64,000 bases of DNA from Pseudomonas sp. GCEP-101 (GCF_025133575.1 NZ_CP104011.1:4720965-4784964); one strand, 5' to 3'; positions 9,489-20,352 are shown, numbered from the stretch's first letter. Numbers and translations: made by a program. Notes: generated from the sequence alone by a model not told the origin.

Positions 9489-10394
9489 TCAGACCGGCCA
9501 GTCGTCCTTGGAAAAGCCTTCCTCCAGATAATCCAGCAACGCCCGCACCGCCGGCAGAACGCCGCGCCGGTGCGGGTACACGGCCTGCAGATAGGCTTCC
9601 GGCTCGTTCCAGGCGGGCAGCACGCGCACCAGGCGGCCGTCCTCCAGCTCCTGGGTGCAGTAATGCAGGGGCAGGATCGTTACGCCCAGCCCCGCCAGCG
9701 CCACGTTCTTGCGCAGGTTGAAGTCCTCCACGGCCAGGCGCGCTTCGAACGCGACTTCCTTCACTTCGCCTTGCGGGCCGGTGAGCTTCATGTGCACGCG
9801 GCGGTCGCTCTCGATGGCGCCCAGCACGGGCAGCGTGGCCAGGTCCTCCGGGGTGCGCAGCTTGACGCCCTTCAGCAGCGCGGGCGCGGCCACCAGCGCG
9901 GTCTGCGCCCGGCGCAGGCGTCGCGAGATCAAAGACAGGTCCTCATCGCCTGGAGCACGCACCCGCAGCGCGACGTCGACACTTTCGTTGACCAGGTCGA
10001 CGCGGCGGTTGGTCAGCATCAGCTCCAGGTTCACCTGCGGGTAGGCCGCCAGGAAGCCCGGCAGCATCTCGTTGAGGGACGTTTCCGCCAGTGCCACCGG
10101 GCACGACAACTTCACCCGTCCGCGCGGCTCGGCGCTCAGTTGCGCGGCCACTTCGTCGGCCATCTCCGCTTCCACCAGCATCGCCTGGCAGTGCCGGTAA
10201 TACCGCTCGCCCAGGTCGGTAAGGGCCAGTTTGCGCGTGGTGCGTTGCAACAGGCGCACGTTCAGGCGCGCTTCCAGCTCCGCCACGCGCCGCGACAGGC
10301 GGGATTTCGGCAAGCCCAGCAGGCGCCCGGCCGCCGCGAAGCCGCCGGCCTCCACGACTTTGGCGAAATAGAAAAGGTCGTTGAGGTCCTGCAT
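9489..10394 (-). CDS. LysR-family transcriptional regulator
   Basis: 301 residues from MQDLNDLFYF; the longer frame upstream lacks family similarity and would run into azoR. The N-terminal winged helix-turn-helix is AAAGRLLGLPKSRLSRRVAELEARL split over residues 18-42, followed by LLQRTTRKL. The C-terminal part is a substrate-binding-like effector domain. It lies divergent from azoR with about 130 bp between them, the usual arrangement for a LysR protein that controls its neighbour, so azoR is the likely target. Confidence 0.88.
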   Translation of the reverse strand: MQDLNDLFYFAKVVEAGGFAAAGRLLGLPKSRLSRRVAELEARLNVRLLQRTTRKLALTDLGERYYRHCQAMLVEAEMADEVAAQLSAEPRGRVKLSCPVALAETSLNEMLPGFLAAYPQVNLELMLTNRRVDLVNESVDVALRVRAPGDEDLSLISRRLRRAQTALVAAPALLKGVKLRTPEDLATLPVLGAIESDRRVHMKLTGPQGEVKEVAFEARLAVEDFNLRKNVALAGLGVTILPLHYCTQELEDGRLVRVLPAWNEPEAYLQAVYPHRRGVLPAVRALLDYLEEGFSKDDWPV

Positions 10395-10525
10395 GGGATT
10401 GTCCTGCTGGTGAGACGAATCATTGCATTTTTGCCGACTTATCTCGAATTGGCTACATGCGTAGTCTTGCCACCAACGACGAATTCCTCCGCCAAACCAC
10501 TTGGCCCCTTTCCCGGAGAACACAG

Positions 10526-11134
10526 ATGAAACTGCTGCACATCGATTCCAGCATCCTCGGCGACAACTCCGCTTCCCGCCAACTGAGCGCCGAACTGGTC
10601 GCCGCCTGGGCTGCTGCCGAGCCGGGCGTTGAAGTGACCTACCGCGACCTGGCCGCCGACGCCATCAGCCACCTGTCCTCCGCCAGCCTGGTGGCCGCCG
10701 GCACCCCGGCTGAGCTGCGCGACGCCGCGCAGAAGCACGAAGCCGCCCTGGGCGAGCAGAGCATCGAAGAATTCCTCGGTGCCGACGCCATCGTCATCGG
10801 CGCGCCGATGTACAACTTCTCCATCCCCAGCCAGCTGAAGGCCTGGATCGACCGCATCGCCGTGGCCGGCAAGACCTTCCGCTACACCGAGAACGGCCCG
10901 GAAGGCCTGGCCGGTGGCAAGAAAGTGATCATCGTTTCCACCGCGGGCGGCATCCACGCCGGCCAGCCGACCGGCATCGCCCACGAGAACTACCTGGAAC
11001 TGGTGCTGAACTTCCTCGGCATCACCGACATCGAGGTGGTCCGCGCCGAGGGCCTGGCCTACGGCGACGAACCGCGCCGCAACGCCATCGCCGGCGCCCA
11101 GGCGAGCATCGCCAGCCAGTTCGCCGCTGCCTGA
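10526..11134 (+). CDS. azoR: FMN-dependent NADH:azoreductase / quinone reductase (AzoR)
   Basis: 202 residues from MKLLHIDSSILG; a CCCGGAGAAC site precedes the ATG. It is a flavodoxin-like fold with the FMN phosphate site SSILGDNSASRQLS, the isoalloxazine-side motif PMYNFSIPSQLKAWID and STAGGIH. AzoR enzymes reduce azo dyes and quinones by two electrons with NADH and protect against electrophilic or thiol stress. The neighbouring LysR gene suggests induction by such compounds. Cytoplasmic, usually a dimer. Confidence 0.93.
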   Translation: MKLLHIDSSILGDNSASRQLSAELVAAWAAAEPGVEVTYRDLAADAISHLSSASLVAAGTPAELRDAAQKHEAALGEQSIEEFLGADAIVIGAPMYNFSIPSQLKAWIDRIAVAGKTFRYTENGPEGLAGGKKVIIVSTAGGIHAGQPTGIAHENYLELVLNFLGITDIEVVRAEGLAYGDEPRRNAIAGAQASIASQFAAA

Positions 11135-11146
11135 GCTGCACTGCCG

Positions 11147-11176
11147 TAAAAAAGCCCCGCACTGCGGGGCTTTTTC
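11147..11176 (+). terminator. Rho-independent terminator after azoR
   Basis: Stem GCCCCGC / GCGGGGC with a 3-base loop, flanked by AAAAAA and TTTTT, 13 bp after the azoR stop codon. Confidence 0.9.
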
Positions 11177-11321
11177 ATTGGCCGTCCGTCCGCCAGTTCG
11201 AACGTCCGAAAACTGGCGCGTACTATGCAGATATTTCCGTTAGGCGGTGCCCGGCGGCTTTTTTTCCTGCAACAAGTCCCCGTGGTGCCTGATCAGGAGT
11301 CGTATCGGGACGGACTGCACC

Positions 11322-12341
11322 ATGGCGAGGCGGCTGCTCTGGGTTCTCTTGCTCGTTACTTTCGGTACCGTGTTCAGTACCCCTGGCTGGGCGGCGCCCG
11401 GCTGGAACGTGGGGTTCCACCGCCTGCAGGTGAGCGACCCGCTGGACCAGCAGCCGATGAAAGCCATCGCGTTCTATCCGACGCGGGCCGCCGAGCAGCC
11501 GATGCACCTGGGCAATTTCATCCTCGATGTCGCCTATGAGGGCCAGACGGCCAACGGCCGCTTCCCGCTGCTGGTGATATCCCACGGCAACTACGGCACG
11601 CCGCTGGCCCACCGTGACCTCATCGAAGCGCTGGTGCGCAAGGGCTTCGTGGTGGTCGCGCTGCTGCACCCTGGCGACAACCTGCATGACCACAGCCGCC
11701 TGGGGGCGGTGAGCAATCTCTACGGGCGGCCGTTGCAGGTGTCCGAAACCCTCAGCGCCGCGCTGCTCGATCCGAAGGTCGCCAGCATTGTCGACCCGCG
11801 CAAGGTCGGGGTGATCGGCTATTCCGCCGGCGGCGAAACCGCGTTGATCCTCGCCGGTGCCCAGCCCAAGCTGGACCGCCTGATCAAGTACTGCCAGCAG
11901 CGCCCGGACGACAGGGATGCGTGCAGCGAAAACGGCAAGGTGCGCGCCGATCGCAACGACCTGGCGCCCATGGCCGACCCGCGCGTCGGCGCCTTGCTGC
12001 TGCTGGCGCCGCTGAGCCTGATGTACGGCACCCATGAGCTGGAGGAAGTGCGGGTGCCGGTGCTGATCTACACCGGCAACGACGACCACGTACTGGACTG
12101 GAAGAAGAATGCCGGCGCCCTGGCGCGCAAGCTGCCGCAGCCGGCGGACCTGCGGGTGCTGGACGGCGTCGGGCACGGTGTGTTCATGTCGCCCTGTTCC
12201 GAGGAGGAGGTGCAGGCGGACCTGTGCACCGATGGCCAGGATGCCGACCGCAAGATCATCCACCACGACCTGGCGGCCTCGGCGGCCCGGTTCTTCGACG
12301 ACAGTTTGGGCGGGGCAACGATGCAGACCTCCGGCCGCTGA
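11322..12341 (+). CDS. Secreted alpha/beta hydrolase (dienelactone-hydrolase-like)
   Basis: 339 residues from MARRLLWVLLL, with a signal peptide ending near PGWAA. It has an alpha/beta-hydrolase core: the oxyanion-hole region LLVISHGNYG, nucleophile motif GYSAGG (about residues 165-170), an acidic residue in YTGNDDHVLDW and the catalytic His in GVGHGVF. Four Cys residues in the mature part may form disulfides, in keeping with a periplasmic location. The substrate is unknown. It lies between two strong terminators and is probably transcribed alone. Confidence 0.8.
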   Translation: MARRLLWVLLLVTFGTVFSTPGWAAPGWNVGFHRLQVSDPLDQQPMKAIAFYPTRAAEQPMHLGNFILDVAYEGQTANGRFPLLVISHGNYGTPLAHRDLIEALVRKGFVVVALLHPGDNLHDHSRLGAVSNLYGRPLQVSETLSAALLDPKVASIVDPRKVGVIGYSAGGETALILAGAQPKLDRLIKYCQQRPDDRDACSENGKVRADRNDLAPMADPRVGALLLLAPLSLMYGTHELEEVRVPVLIYTGNDDHVLDWKKNAGALARKLPQPADLRVLDGVGHGVFMSPCSEEEVQADLCTDGQDADRKIIHHDLAASAARFFDDSLGGATMQTSGR

Positions 12342-12362
12342 CCGCCTTGCCGATGATTACCT

Positions 12363-12708
12363 TGTAGGAGCGAGCTTGCTCGCGAACTGGACCCGCTCCC
12401 GCAGCCAGACGCCTGCGCTCGGGTTTGCCCTCACCCTAGCCCTCTCCCAGAGGGAGAGGGGGGCTGTTCGGAGCAGGAGCAATCCGAAGCGTCAGCCGGA
12501 ACGGACAGCTCCCTCTCCCTTCGGAGCGGGGCGCGCGCGAGGGCAGCTCTCGGTGCGATATCTCCTGTAGGAGCGGACCTTGTCCGCGAAATCCCCCTTG
12601 GCGGGCTCCGATCCTCGCAGCATCGCGTCCGTGCAGGAGCGGGCCCTGCCCGCGACACCGCCGGCAGGGCCGGCGTCAGGCGGGTTCGCGAGCAAGCTCG
12701 CTCCTACA
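12363..12708. repeat. Mixed cluster of REP-like and CCCTCTCCC-type repeats
   Basis: REP-like copies at about 12363-12387 (GAGC stem), 12565-12590 (GGACCTTGTCC stem), 12631-12656 (GGGCCCTGCCC stem) and 12683-12708 (reverse, GAGC stem). Between them are two elements of the second family, at about 12426-12463 (CCCTCTCCCAGAGGGAGAGG) and 12509-12543 (CTCTCCCTTCGGAGCGGGGC). No gene is visible in the 425 bp between the hydrolase and ybiT. Confidence 0.8.
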
Positions 12709-12721
12709 CAACGCCAAAGAA

Positions 12722-12749
12722 AAAGCCCCGCATTGGCGGGGCTTTTTCA
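12722..12749. terminator. Bidirectional Rho-independent terminator
   Basis: Stem AGCCCCGC / GCGGGGCT with AAAAA before it and TTTTT after it. It lies 18 bp beyond the ybiT stop codon and can serve minus-strand transcription from ybiT. Confidence 0.85.
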
Positions 12750-12766
12750 TCGCTGCGTGGGAGCGA

Positions 12767-14356
<1,590 letters not shown>

Positions 14357-14593
14357 CTGGGTAACCCTTGGCTGGAACATGGTGCGCGCCGGGCGCGAAC
14401 GGCGCGGGCGGGCAGGGAAGGCGGGCGCTGAAGGGCGCTTCCGACAAAGCCGCCTATTATGCCACAGGCCGGTGCCGGCGTGCATGTTTGCCGCTGTAGC
14501 GCCCGTTATTCGGGCGTGTGACGGTATCAGACAGTTGAAAGCCGCCAGTGTCCTGCATCAGAATTCGGTGTTCAGAATTCTGGTGGGGGCTGT

Positions 14594-15544
14594 ATGAAAA
14601 TCCTTAACGCTCAACATTCGCTCAAGCAGTACCTGGAGCAAGTCAGCGGCAAGCTGATCACCGTGGTCTCGGCCTCCGCCAGTGAAACCGAGTCACTGAT
14701 CCAGACCCTGGTGGAGAAGGGCAATCGCCTGGACCTGCTGGTGGGCACCATCAACTCCTTCACCTCGCCGGACTTCATCGATTTCTGCGTTCGCGATGCC
14801 GGCGCCGATGTCACCCTGCATGTCGATTTCCGCGCGCAGAACAGCGTGCACTGGAAGCTGATCCTGATCGAGCCCGATGTGGTCATTCTGGGCAGCGCCA
14901 ACTTCACCGAGATCGGCCTGAGCCTGACCCGCGACAGCTGCACGGTGATCCAGGACGCGGCGCTGTACGCCGACTACCTGGCGCGCGTCAGCGAGATCAA
15001 GGGCATGCCGGGCGTGGTGCTGGGCGAGGACTCGCCAGCCTTCGACGAGCAACTGGAGGAGTACCGCCAGAGCCATCGCCGCGTGCAGGCGAGCCTGGCG
15101 CGCAGTGCGCAGTACCTGGACGGCGAAAGCTGGCTGGGCGATGAAACCAACCAGAGCATTCCGCTGTTCATCTGGTACAGCGACCATTCCGACGACTCCG
15201 AGGAAAAGGCCGAAGCCTTCCTGCGCGCCAGCAGCGACGGCGTGGCCTGGGACGACGTGCGCGAATTCTTCACCTACGAATGCGCCGAGGGCGTGCTGCC
15301 GTACGAAGAGGGCGACATGGTGCTGACCGCGCGCTGCAACGGCACGCACATCGCCTTCTACACCTTCGACCGCATCCTCTACCGCGATGGCACTTACTAC
15401 ATCTACTCGTACCGCAAGAAGCGCTACACCCAGCCGTTCAAGCTGGAGGACGCGAAAGAGCGCCTGCGCGATGTCATCCCCGATTGGTACGAGGAAATGC
15501 GCACCTCGCTGAACCGCCACGACATCAACAGCGTGGTGCGCTGA
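14594..15544 (+). CDS. PLD-like protein with a single, altered HKD motif
   Basis: 316 residues, soluble, no signal peptide. The segment HWKLILIE ... GSANF (about residues 96-113) matches the spacing of the phospholipase D motif HxK-x4-D-x6-GSxN, but the Asp is Glu. Only one such motif is visible, so activity would need a dimer, as in Nuc-type nucleases. The C-terminal half is acidic and aromatic and was not recognised. The gene stands alone between ybiT (divergent) and a small membrane protein. It could be a nuclease-like or a binding protein. Confidence 0.65.
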   Translation: MKILNAQHSLKQYLEQVSGKLITVVSASASETESLIQTLVEKGNRLDLLVGTINSFTSPDFIDFCVRDAGADVTLHVDFRAQNSVHWKLILIEPDVVILGSANFTEIGLSLTRDSCTVIQDAALYADYLARVSEIKGMPGVVLGEDSPAFDEQLEEYRQSHRRVQASLARSAQYLDGESWLGDETNQSIPLFIWYSDHSDDSEEKAEAFLRASSDGVAWDDVREFFTYECAEGVLPYEEGDMVLTARCNGTHIAFYTFDRILYRDGTYYIYSYRKKRYTQPFKLEDAKERLRDVIPDWYEEMRTSLNRHDINSVVR

Positions 15545-15702
15545 CGCGGTAACCGTTCATCGGCGCGCAGCCCGTGACCCGACGGTCGCGCGCTGCGCGG
15601 CTTGGCATTTTGCACGATGCTGACTAGCATCCTGCCAGTATCTCGACGTCGCATGCCGTTCGTGCGTGAGCCCGTCAGAAACCTGTCAGGAGGCAAAGGA
15701 TC

Positions 15703-15984
15703 ATGCCGCCACTTCCCCCCGATGAAGTCCCCGTTCGCCGCCGCATGCGCTGGCATTGGCGGTTGTTGACGCTGAAGATCTACATCCTCTCGGTATTCCT
15801 GCTGGCCTGCATGCTGGGCGGCAGCGCGATGCTGTTCCTCAATGTGCTCAACGACACGCTCGATCCGGCCCAACGCCTGGGCTCCTTCCTGGCGGGCGGT
15901 CTGATCCTGCTGCTGTGCCTGCACATCCTGCGCATGGCGTTGCCGCCGATGCCGTGGCTGGGCCGGCGGCGCAGCCTGGAATGA
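15703..15984 (+). CDS. Small two-helix membrane protein, unknown function
   Basis: 93 residues. A basic, Pro-rich N terminus (VRRRMRWHWR) is followed by two hydrophobic segments, about 24-48 and 62-80, and a short basic tail. An AGGAGGCAAAGGATC ribosome site lies just before the ATG, which supports translation. It ends at a strong terminator. No family was recognised. Confidence 0.7.
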   Translation: MPPLPPDEVPVRRRMRWHWRLLTLKIYILSVFLLACMLGGSAMLFLNVLNDTLDPAQRLGSFLAGGLILLLCLHILRMALPPMPWLGRRRSLE

Positions 15985-15994
15985 GCGCCTGAAC

Positions 15995-16034
15995 GAAAAA
16001 CGCCCCGGGGCAGCGATGCCACGGGGCGTTTTGT
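15995..16034. terminator. Bidirectional terminator between small membrane protein and porin gene
   Basis: AAAACGCCCCG ... CGGGGCGTTTT encloses a 14-base interior that can itself pair partly (GGGCAGCGATGCC). It serves both the plus-strand small gene and the minus-strand porin gene, whose stop codon is 20 bp away. Confidence 0.85.
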
Positions 16035-16053
16035 GTCGAGCCTGCTCAGGTCA

Positions 16054-17331
16054 TCAGAAGATGTTGACCGGGTACTCGACGAAGACGCGCACTTCGTTGC
16101 CGTCGTCGTTGTAGGAGCGGGCGTCGTTGGACACGCGCAGCCAGGAACCGCGCAGCTTGACCGACAGGTCCTTGGCCGGGCCGCTCGGTACGACGTACTT
16201 CAGCTGGTTGAAGATTTCGCGCTCTTTGCCGTTGCTGGTCTCGGCGGTCTTGATGTTGTCGCCGTAGACGTAGGCCACGGTGTAGCTCAGGCCCGGGACG
16301 CCGTATTCGGAGAAGTCCAGGCTGTAGCTGCCCTGCCAGGAGCGCTCGTCCTCGCCGTTGAAGTCCGACCAGTACGAGTTGGCCAGCCAGATGGTGGTGC
16401 CGCCGTCGCCCAGGCCGCCCTGGTTCTGGTACCAGCCGTAGTTGTAGCCGGAATCGCCGTTGTTGCGCTGGTGGGCGACCATGAAGGTGTGCGCGCCGAT
16501 GTTGTAGGCGGCCGACAGGCTCCAGATGGTGTTCTTGGTGCCGTCGATGCCGTTGTCGGCAGCGAAGTCTTCGTTGACGCGGGTGCGGTAGCCGTTGAAG
16601 TCCAGGGTCAGGGACTGCTTGTCGGCCACCGGGATGACGTAGTTCAGGTTCATGTACTGCTTGCGGGCGACGTCTTCGCTCTCGTAGCCGTACAGCGAGC
16701 CGCTGAAGTTGTCGGTGAACTTGTAGCTGCCGCCGAACACGTCGATGCGCTTCAGGCCGCCGCTGTCACGCCCTTCGGCGCTCTTGCGGGTTTCCGAGGT
16801 GAAGCGGCCGACGTTCAGCTCCAGGCCTTCGATCTCCTTGGAGGTGATCAGGGTGCCGGTGAAGCTTTCCGGCAGCAGGCGGGAGTTGTCGTAGCTGAGG
16901 ATCGGCAGGGCGGGCATCTGGTCGCCGTACTTGATCACGGTGTTGGAGAAGCGCGCCTTCACCGCACCACCGGCGCGGGCCAGGTCGTTGGCGGCTTCGC
17001 CGCTGTCGCCCTGCTTGAAGAAGTCGATGCCGGCAGCGCCGCTCTTGCCTTGGCCGCCGTCCAGGCGCAGGGCGTACATGCCGAACGCGTCAACGCCGAA
17101 ACCCACGGTGCCCTGGGTGAAGCCGGAGGTGAAGGTCGCGGTGGCGGCCTGGCCCCACTCGGCCTTGTCGTCGCGGCCATGCTTGTAGTCGCGGTTCATG
17201 TAGGCATTGCGGAAGAACAGGTCCAGATGGCTGTCTTCGGTGAAGCCCTTGGCGGTGGATTGGTCTTCGGCCATGGCGGCGGTCGACGCGAGGATCCCCA
17301 GTGCGAGCAGACTGATCCGGTGGTTCAGCAT
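16054..17331 (-). CDS. OprD-family outer-membrane porin
   Basis: 425 residues. The signal peptide ends at AAMA. The OprD signature follows: FTEDSHLDLFFRNAYMNRDY near the N terminus, AEWGQAATATFTSGFTQGTVGFG, then LRLDGG, and repeated beta strands to the C-terminal VEYPVNIF ending in Phe. The family forms 18-stranded specific channels for amino acids or carboxylates. The substrate cannot be set from the sequence, and no catabolic gene adjoins it. Transcription ends at the bidirectional terminator. Confidence 0.92.
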   Translation of the reverse strand: MLNHRISLLALGILASTAAMAEDQSTAKGFTEDSHLDLFFRNAYMNRDYKHGRDDKAEWGQAATATFTSGFTQGTVGFGVDAFGMYALRLDGGQGKSGAAGIDFFKQGDSGEAANDLARAGGAVKARFSNTVIKYGDQMPALPILSYDNSRLLPESFTGTLITSKEIEGLELNVGRFTSETRKSAEGRDSGGLKRIDVFGGSYKFTDNFSGSLYGYESEDVARKQYMNLNYVIPVADKQSLTLDFNGYRTRVNEDFAADNGIDGTKNTIWSLSAAYNIGAHTFMVAHQRNNGDSGYNYGWYQNQGGLGDGGTTIWLANSYWSDFNGEDERSWQGSYSLDFSEYGVPGLSYTVAYVYGDNIKTAETSNGKEREIFNQLKYVVPSGPAKDLSVKLRGSWLRVSNDARSYNDDGNEVRVFVEYPVNIF

Positions 17332-17623
17332 CTTGATTTCCTTAATGGTGCAGCGCCAGCGAACAGATAGAAAAAAGCTCTCCGCCCCGAAGTGCGTGAA
17401 CGGGGTAGGGGAGTCTGTGCTGGCCTATTCTTTTGGTTGTATTCGGGGCGTGGTCGCCCCGGCGCCGCCGGATCATAACAGAGGATCGAACTTTTTCGTC
17501 CAGCCCCTGTCACGCGGCGGTCATATTGATCTGATCAACGGCGATGCCCGCCGGATCAAGGCCGCTCGCTGCCAATGGGCGCAGTCGCGGCGAAATGCCG
17601 CGCGACACCGGTCACGTTTGGCC

Positions 17624-18796
17624 TCAGGAGCGCTGATAGAGCCAGAGGCTGAGTATCAGCCCGCTGAATGCCGCGAGCGCGGCGCAGAGGAAGATGGCGC
17701 TGAAGCCAAAGCCATTGGCAACAGCGCCCATCAGCGGCCCGGTGATGCCCAGGGACACGTCGATGAACAGCGAGTAGGCGCCCAGCGCCGCGCCACGGTT
17801 GGACGCCGGCACCAGGCCGACCGCCTCCACGCCCAGCGCGGGGAATACGAGGGAGAAACCGAAACCGGTCAGCGCTGCGCCGGCCAGGGCGATCCACGGC
17901 GTTGGGGCGCTCCACAGCAGGAGCAGGCCGAGGCTTTCCACCGACAGGCAGGCAATGGCGACGCGGAAGCCGCCGTGGCGGTTGATGGCATTGGCGAAGA
18001 TCAGCCGCGCGCCGATGAAGCAGCCGCCGAAGGCGGTCAGGCAGTAGACCGCGTCCTTCCAGCCCAGGCTGGCGTAGTACAGGGTGATGAAGGTGGCGAT
18101 GGTGCCGAAGCCGATGCCACCCAGCGCCAGGCCCATGCCGTGGGGAAATACGCGGCCGAGCACGTGGTGGAAGGGCATCCGCTCGCCGTGGACCAGCGCG
18201 GCCGCGCGTTTGGGCCAGGCCAGGGCGAAGCCGAGTGCGGCCAACAGCACCACGCTGCCACCCAGGCTGGCCAGCCCGAGCTGGCCGACCATCAGCACGC
18301 CCAGTGGTGCGCCGATGGCAAGGGCGCCATAGCTGGCGATGCCGTTCCAGGAGATCACTTTGGCGGTATTCGCCGCACCTACGCGGTCGATTCCCCAGGC
18401 GATCGAGGCGCTTCCTACCAGGCTTTCGGACGTGCCCAGCACCAGGCGCGCGACCATCAGCAGTCCGAGGCTGATCCACGGCAGGCCCTGCGTGGCCCAG
18501 GAGCCCAGCATCAGCGCACCGCTGCCGGCGCAGCCGAGCATGCCGTAGAGCACCGCACGCTTGGGGCCGAGGGTGTCGATGACCTTGCCGGCGTACGGCC
18601 GGGTGAGCAGGGTGGCGAGGTACTGGATGCTGATGACCAGGCCGGCCATCACCGAACCGAAGCCCAGGTCGCTGTGCACGTAGCCGGGCAGCACCGCCAG
18701 CGGAATGCCGATGGTCAGGTAGGCAATGAAGGTGAAGAGGACGACGGACACCACCTGCAGGGTGGTGGACGAGGACGAGCGGGAATCGGCGGACAT
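17624..18796 (-). CDS. MFS transporter, YhhS-like
   Basis: 390 residues with about 12 hydrophobic segments. YLTIGIPLAVLPGYVH in helix 1, the loop motif RPYAGKVIDTLGPKR between helices 2 and 3, VISWNGIASYGALAIGAPLG and GFSLVFPALGVEAVGLVP closely resemble the E. coli YhhS family of putative efflux carriers. The substrate is unknown. The gene is followed by REP-like elements on the upstream side and is apparently a single-gene unit. Confidence 0.88.
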   Translation of the reverse strand: MSADSRSSSSTTLQVVSVVLFTFIAYLTIGIPLAVLPGYVHSDLGFGSVMAGLVISIQYLATLLTRPYAGKVIDTLGPKRAVLYGMLGCAGSGALMLGSWATQGLPWISLGLLMVARLVLGTSESLVGSASIAWGIDRVGAANTAKVISWNGIASYGALAIGAPLGVLMVGQLGLASLGGSVVLLAALGFALAWPKRAAALVHGERMPFHHVLGRVFPHGMGLALGGIGFGTIATFITLYYASLGWKDAVYCLTAFGGCFIGARLIFANAINRHGGFRVAIACLSVESLGLLLLWSAPTPWIALAGAALTGFGFSLVFPALGVEAVGLVPASNRGAALGAYSLFIDVSLGITGPLMGAVANGFGFSAIFLCAALAAFSGLILSLWLYQRS

Positions 18797-18922
18797 GTGC
18801 AGCGGTTCGGTACGGCGGGTGGTCCTACATGATGGACCGCGCAGGGCATGTAGGAAAGCTAGCTAACGAACTACTTTTCCTGTGCTGGCGGATCCGCTCC
18901 TACGCTCAGGGCGGGCGCGAAC

Positions 18923-19082
18923 GTGTAGGAGCGGGCCATGCCCGCGATCACGGGCATGGCCCGTTCCTACAAGATCTTGCCGCCAACGGAGCGCAGCACC
19001 TGTAGGAGCGAGCTTGCTCGCGAACGCTTTTCTTCGGTGAGCATCGAGATTGTCACGGTTCGCGAGCAAGCTCGCTCCTACA
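18923..19082. repeat. REP-like palindromes, two inverted pairs
   Basis: Pair 1 (18923-18971) is a GGGCCATGCCC copy and its mirror copy almost back to back. Pair 2 (about 19000-19025 and 19057-19082) is a GAGC/GCTC copy and its mirror copy 30 bp apart. They fill most of the 315 bp between the divergently ended MFS gene and the next cluster; no gene is visible there. Confidence 0.8.
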
Positions 19083-19111
19083 TAGAAGCACGAACCCCAG
19101 GCAGCGATGCT

Positions 19112-19666
19112 TCAGACCCGGCGGAAGAGGGTGGGGTAATCGATCACCAGGCCATCGTCATCCACTGTCAGGATCGCCTGAAAGTTCGTGCCCTCCAGGT
19201 TTTCGTAGCGGTAGTGATGGGCGTCGAGGCGCGTGTAGCCCTGGCGCATCCGCACGGGTTTCAACTTCGGTGCCTCCAGGTAGACCACCGACAGTTCGCG
19301 GCGCTCGTTGTCGGCCAGTTGCAGGCGGCGAATGGGGAAGGTGTTGGTGAACGGCGAGGGCCATATGTCGATGTCCTGGCAACCGTCCAGCTCTGGCAGT
19401 GCCTGGCCTTCGCCGGTGCGCCAGTGCCCCTCGCCATCGGCCAGCAGGTGCAACGGATGCGTGCCGCGGGCGCTTTCCACGCACAAGCGTGCCTCCCGCA
19501 GGCGCCAGTGGTCGTCCCATTCCAGCTGGTAGTCGAGCTGATAGGACGGCCCACCCGCCTCGTCGATGGCGCGTAACTGACTGTCGGCACGCCGCTCGCC
19601 CAGTTGCAGCGATTCCCAGCTGGCGGTCGGTGCGTGCCAGATGCCTTCCCAATTCAGCGTGCGCAT
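19112..19666 (-). CDS. Putative glycolipid-binding family protein (PA1994-like)
   Basis: 184 residues from MRTLNWEGIW; the longer upstream frame lies over the next gene and is rejected. It has the all-beta pattern of the family typified by P. aeruginosa PA1994: LDYQLEWDDHWRLREARL, DIDIWPSPFTNTFPIRRL and a C-terminal DDDGLVIDYPTLFRRV. No signal peptide or catalytic motif is seen. The biochemical role in the family is poorly known. Its ATG overlaps the stop codon of the upstream gene by one base (TGATG), which indicates coupled translation. Confidence 0.8.
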   Translation of the reverse strand: MRTLNWEGIWHAPTASWESLQLGERRADSQLRAIDEAGGPSYQLDYQLEWDDHWRLREARLCVESARGTHPLHLLADGEGHWRTGEGQALPELDGCQDIDIWPSPFTNTFPIRRLQLADNERRELSVVYLEAPKLKPVRMRQGYTRLDAHHYRYENLEGTNFQAILTVDDDGLVIDYPTLFRRV

Positions 19667-20028
19667 CAGGGCGCCTCCAGTACGAGGCCGAGGCGCTGGC
19701 GCTTGGGCAGGCGGGCTACCACCAGTTGGTGCGAGCGGGTCAGCGCCTCGCGCAGTTCGGCGTCGCCCATGGGGTAGGGGCGCTGCATGGCGATCCAGAA
19801 GGCCCGCGCCAGGTAGGGAGCCGGGCGGATGCCGGGGCGGTCGACGTAGCCCAGGAACAACTCCGGGCCGACCTTGAAGGCCAGGCCGCCGTTGCCGCTG
19901 TCGAGGAAGTCGAGGATGGCGAACATCTTGTTGCCGGCCACCGAAAATACCCGGTTGCTGCCCCACTTGATGTCTTCGCGGGCGCCGGGCAGGTCCAGGC
20001 AGAAGCGGGCGATCTGTTGCGGCGTCAT
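19666..20028 (-). CDS. MmcQ/YjbR-family DNA-binding-fold protein
   Basis: 120 residues. LPGAREDIKWGSNRVFSVAGNKMFAIL and the basic C terminus PKRQRLGL are typical of the YjbR/MmcQ family, which has a double-wing DNA-binding-like fold but no firm function. It is transcribed before the glycolipid-binding gene with a one-base overlap and after the parvulin gene with a 45-bp gap, so the three probably form one operon. Confidence 0.85.
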   Translation of the reverse strand: MTPQQIARFCLDLPGAREDIKWGSNRVFSVAGNKMFAILDFLDSGNGGLAFKVGPELFLGYVDRPGIRPAPYLARAFWIAMQRPYPMGDAELREALTRSHQLVVARLPKRQRLGLVLEAP

Positions 20029-20073
20029 GGGCGTTCCTTCGTTCGGTCGCGCTCTGTTCAGGCGCGCGTGGGA

Positions 20074-20352
20074 TCAGTCACGGAAATAGACCTCGACCAG
20101 ATGGTAGCCGAACTGGCTTTTCACCGGCCCGTGCACCACGCCGACCGGCTTCTTGAAGATCACCTGGTCGATGCTGCGGACCATCTGGCCGGGGCGCACT
20201 TCGCCCAGGTCGCCGCCACGCTTGCCGGAGGCGCAAGTGGAATGCTTGCGCGCCAGGGCGGCGAAGTCCTCGCCCTTGGCCAGGCGCTGCTTGATCTGCT
20301 CGGCTTCGGCGGCGGTCTTGACCAGGATGTGGCGGGCCATGGCGACGGGCAT
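20074..20352 (-). CDS. ppiC: Parvulin-type peptidyl-prolyl isomerase (PpiC)
   Basis: 92 residues from MPVAMARHILVKT, with AAAGGA nine bases upstream; the ATG at 20340 is an alternative start. The compact single parvulin domain carries ARHILVKT, the Cys of HSTCASGKRGGDLGE, PGQMV and SQFGYHLVEV. It has no signal peptide, so it is cytoplasmic, as for E. coli PpiC. First gene of a likely three-gene unit with the MmcQ-like and glycolipid-binding genes. Confidence 0.92.
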   Translation of the reverse strand: MPVAMARHILVKTAAEAEQIKQRLAKGEDFAALARKHSTCASGKRGGDLGEVRPGQMVRSIDQVIFKKPVGVVHGPVKSQFGYHLVEVYFRD

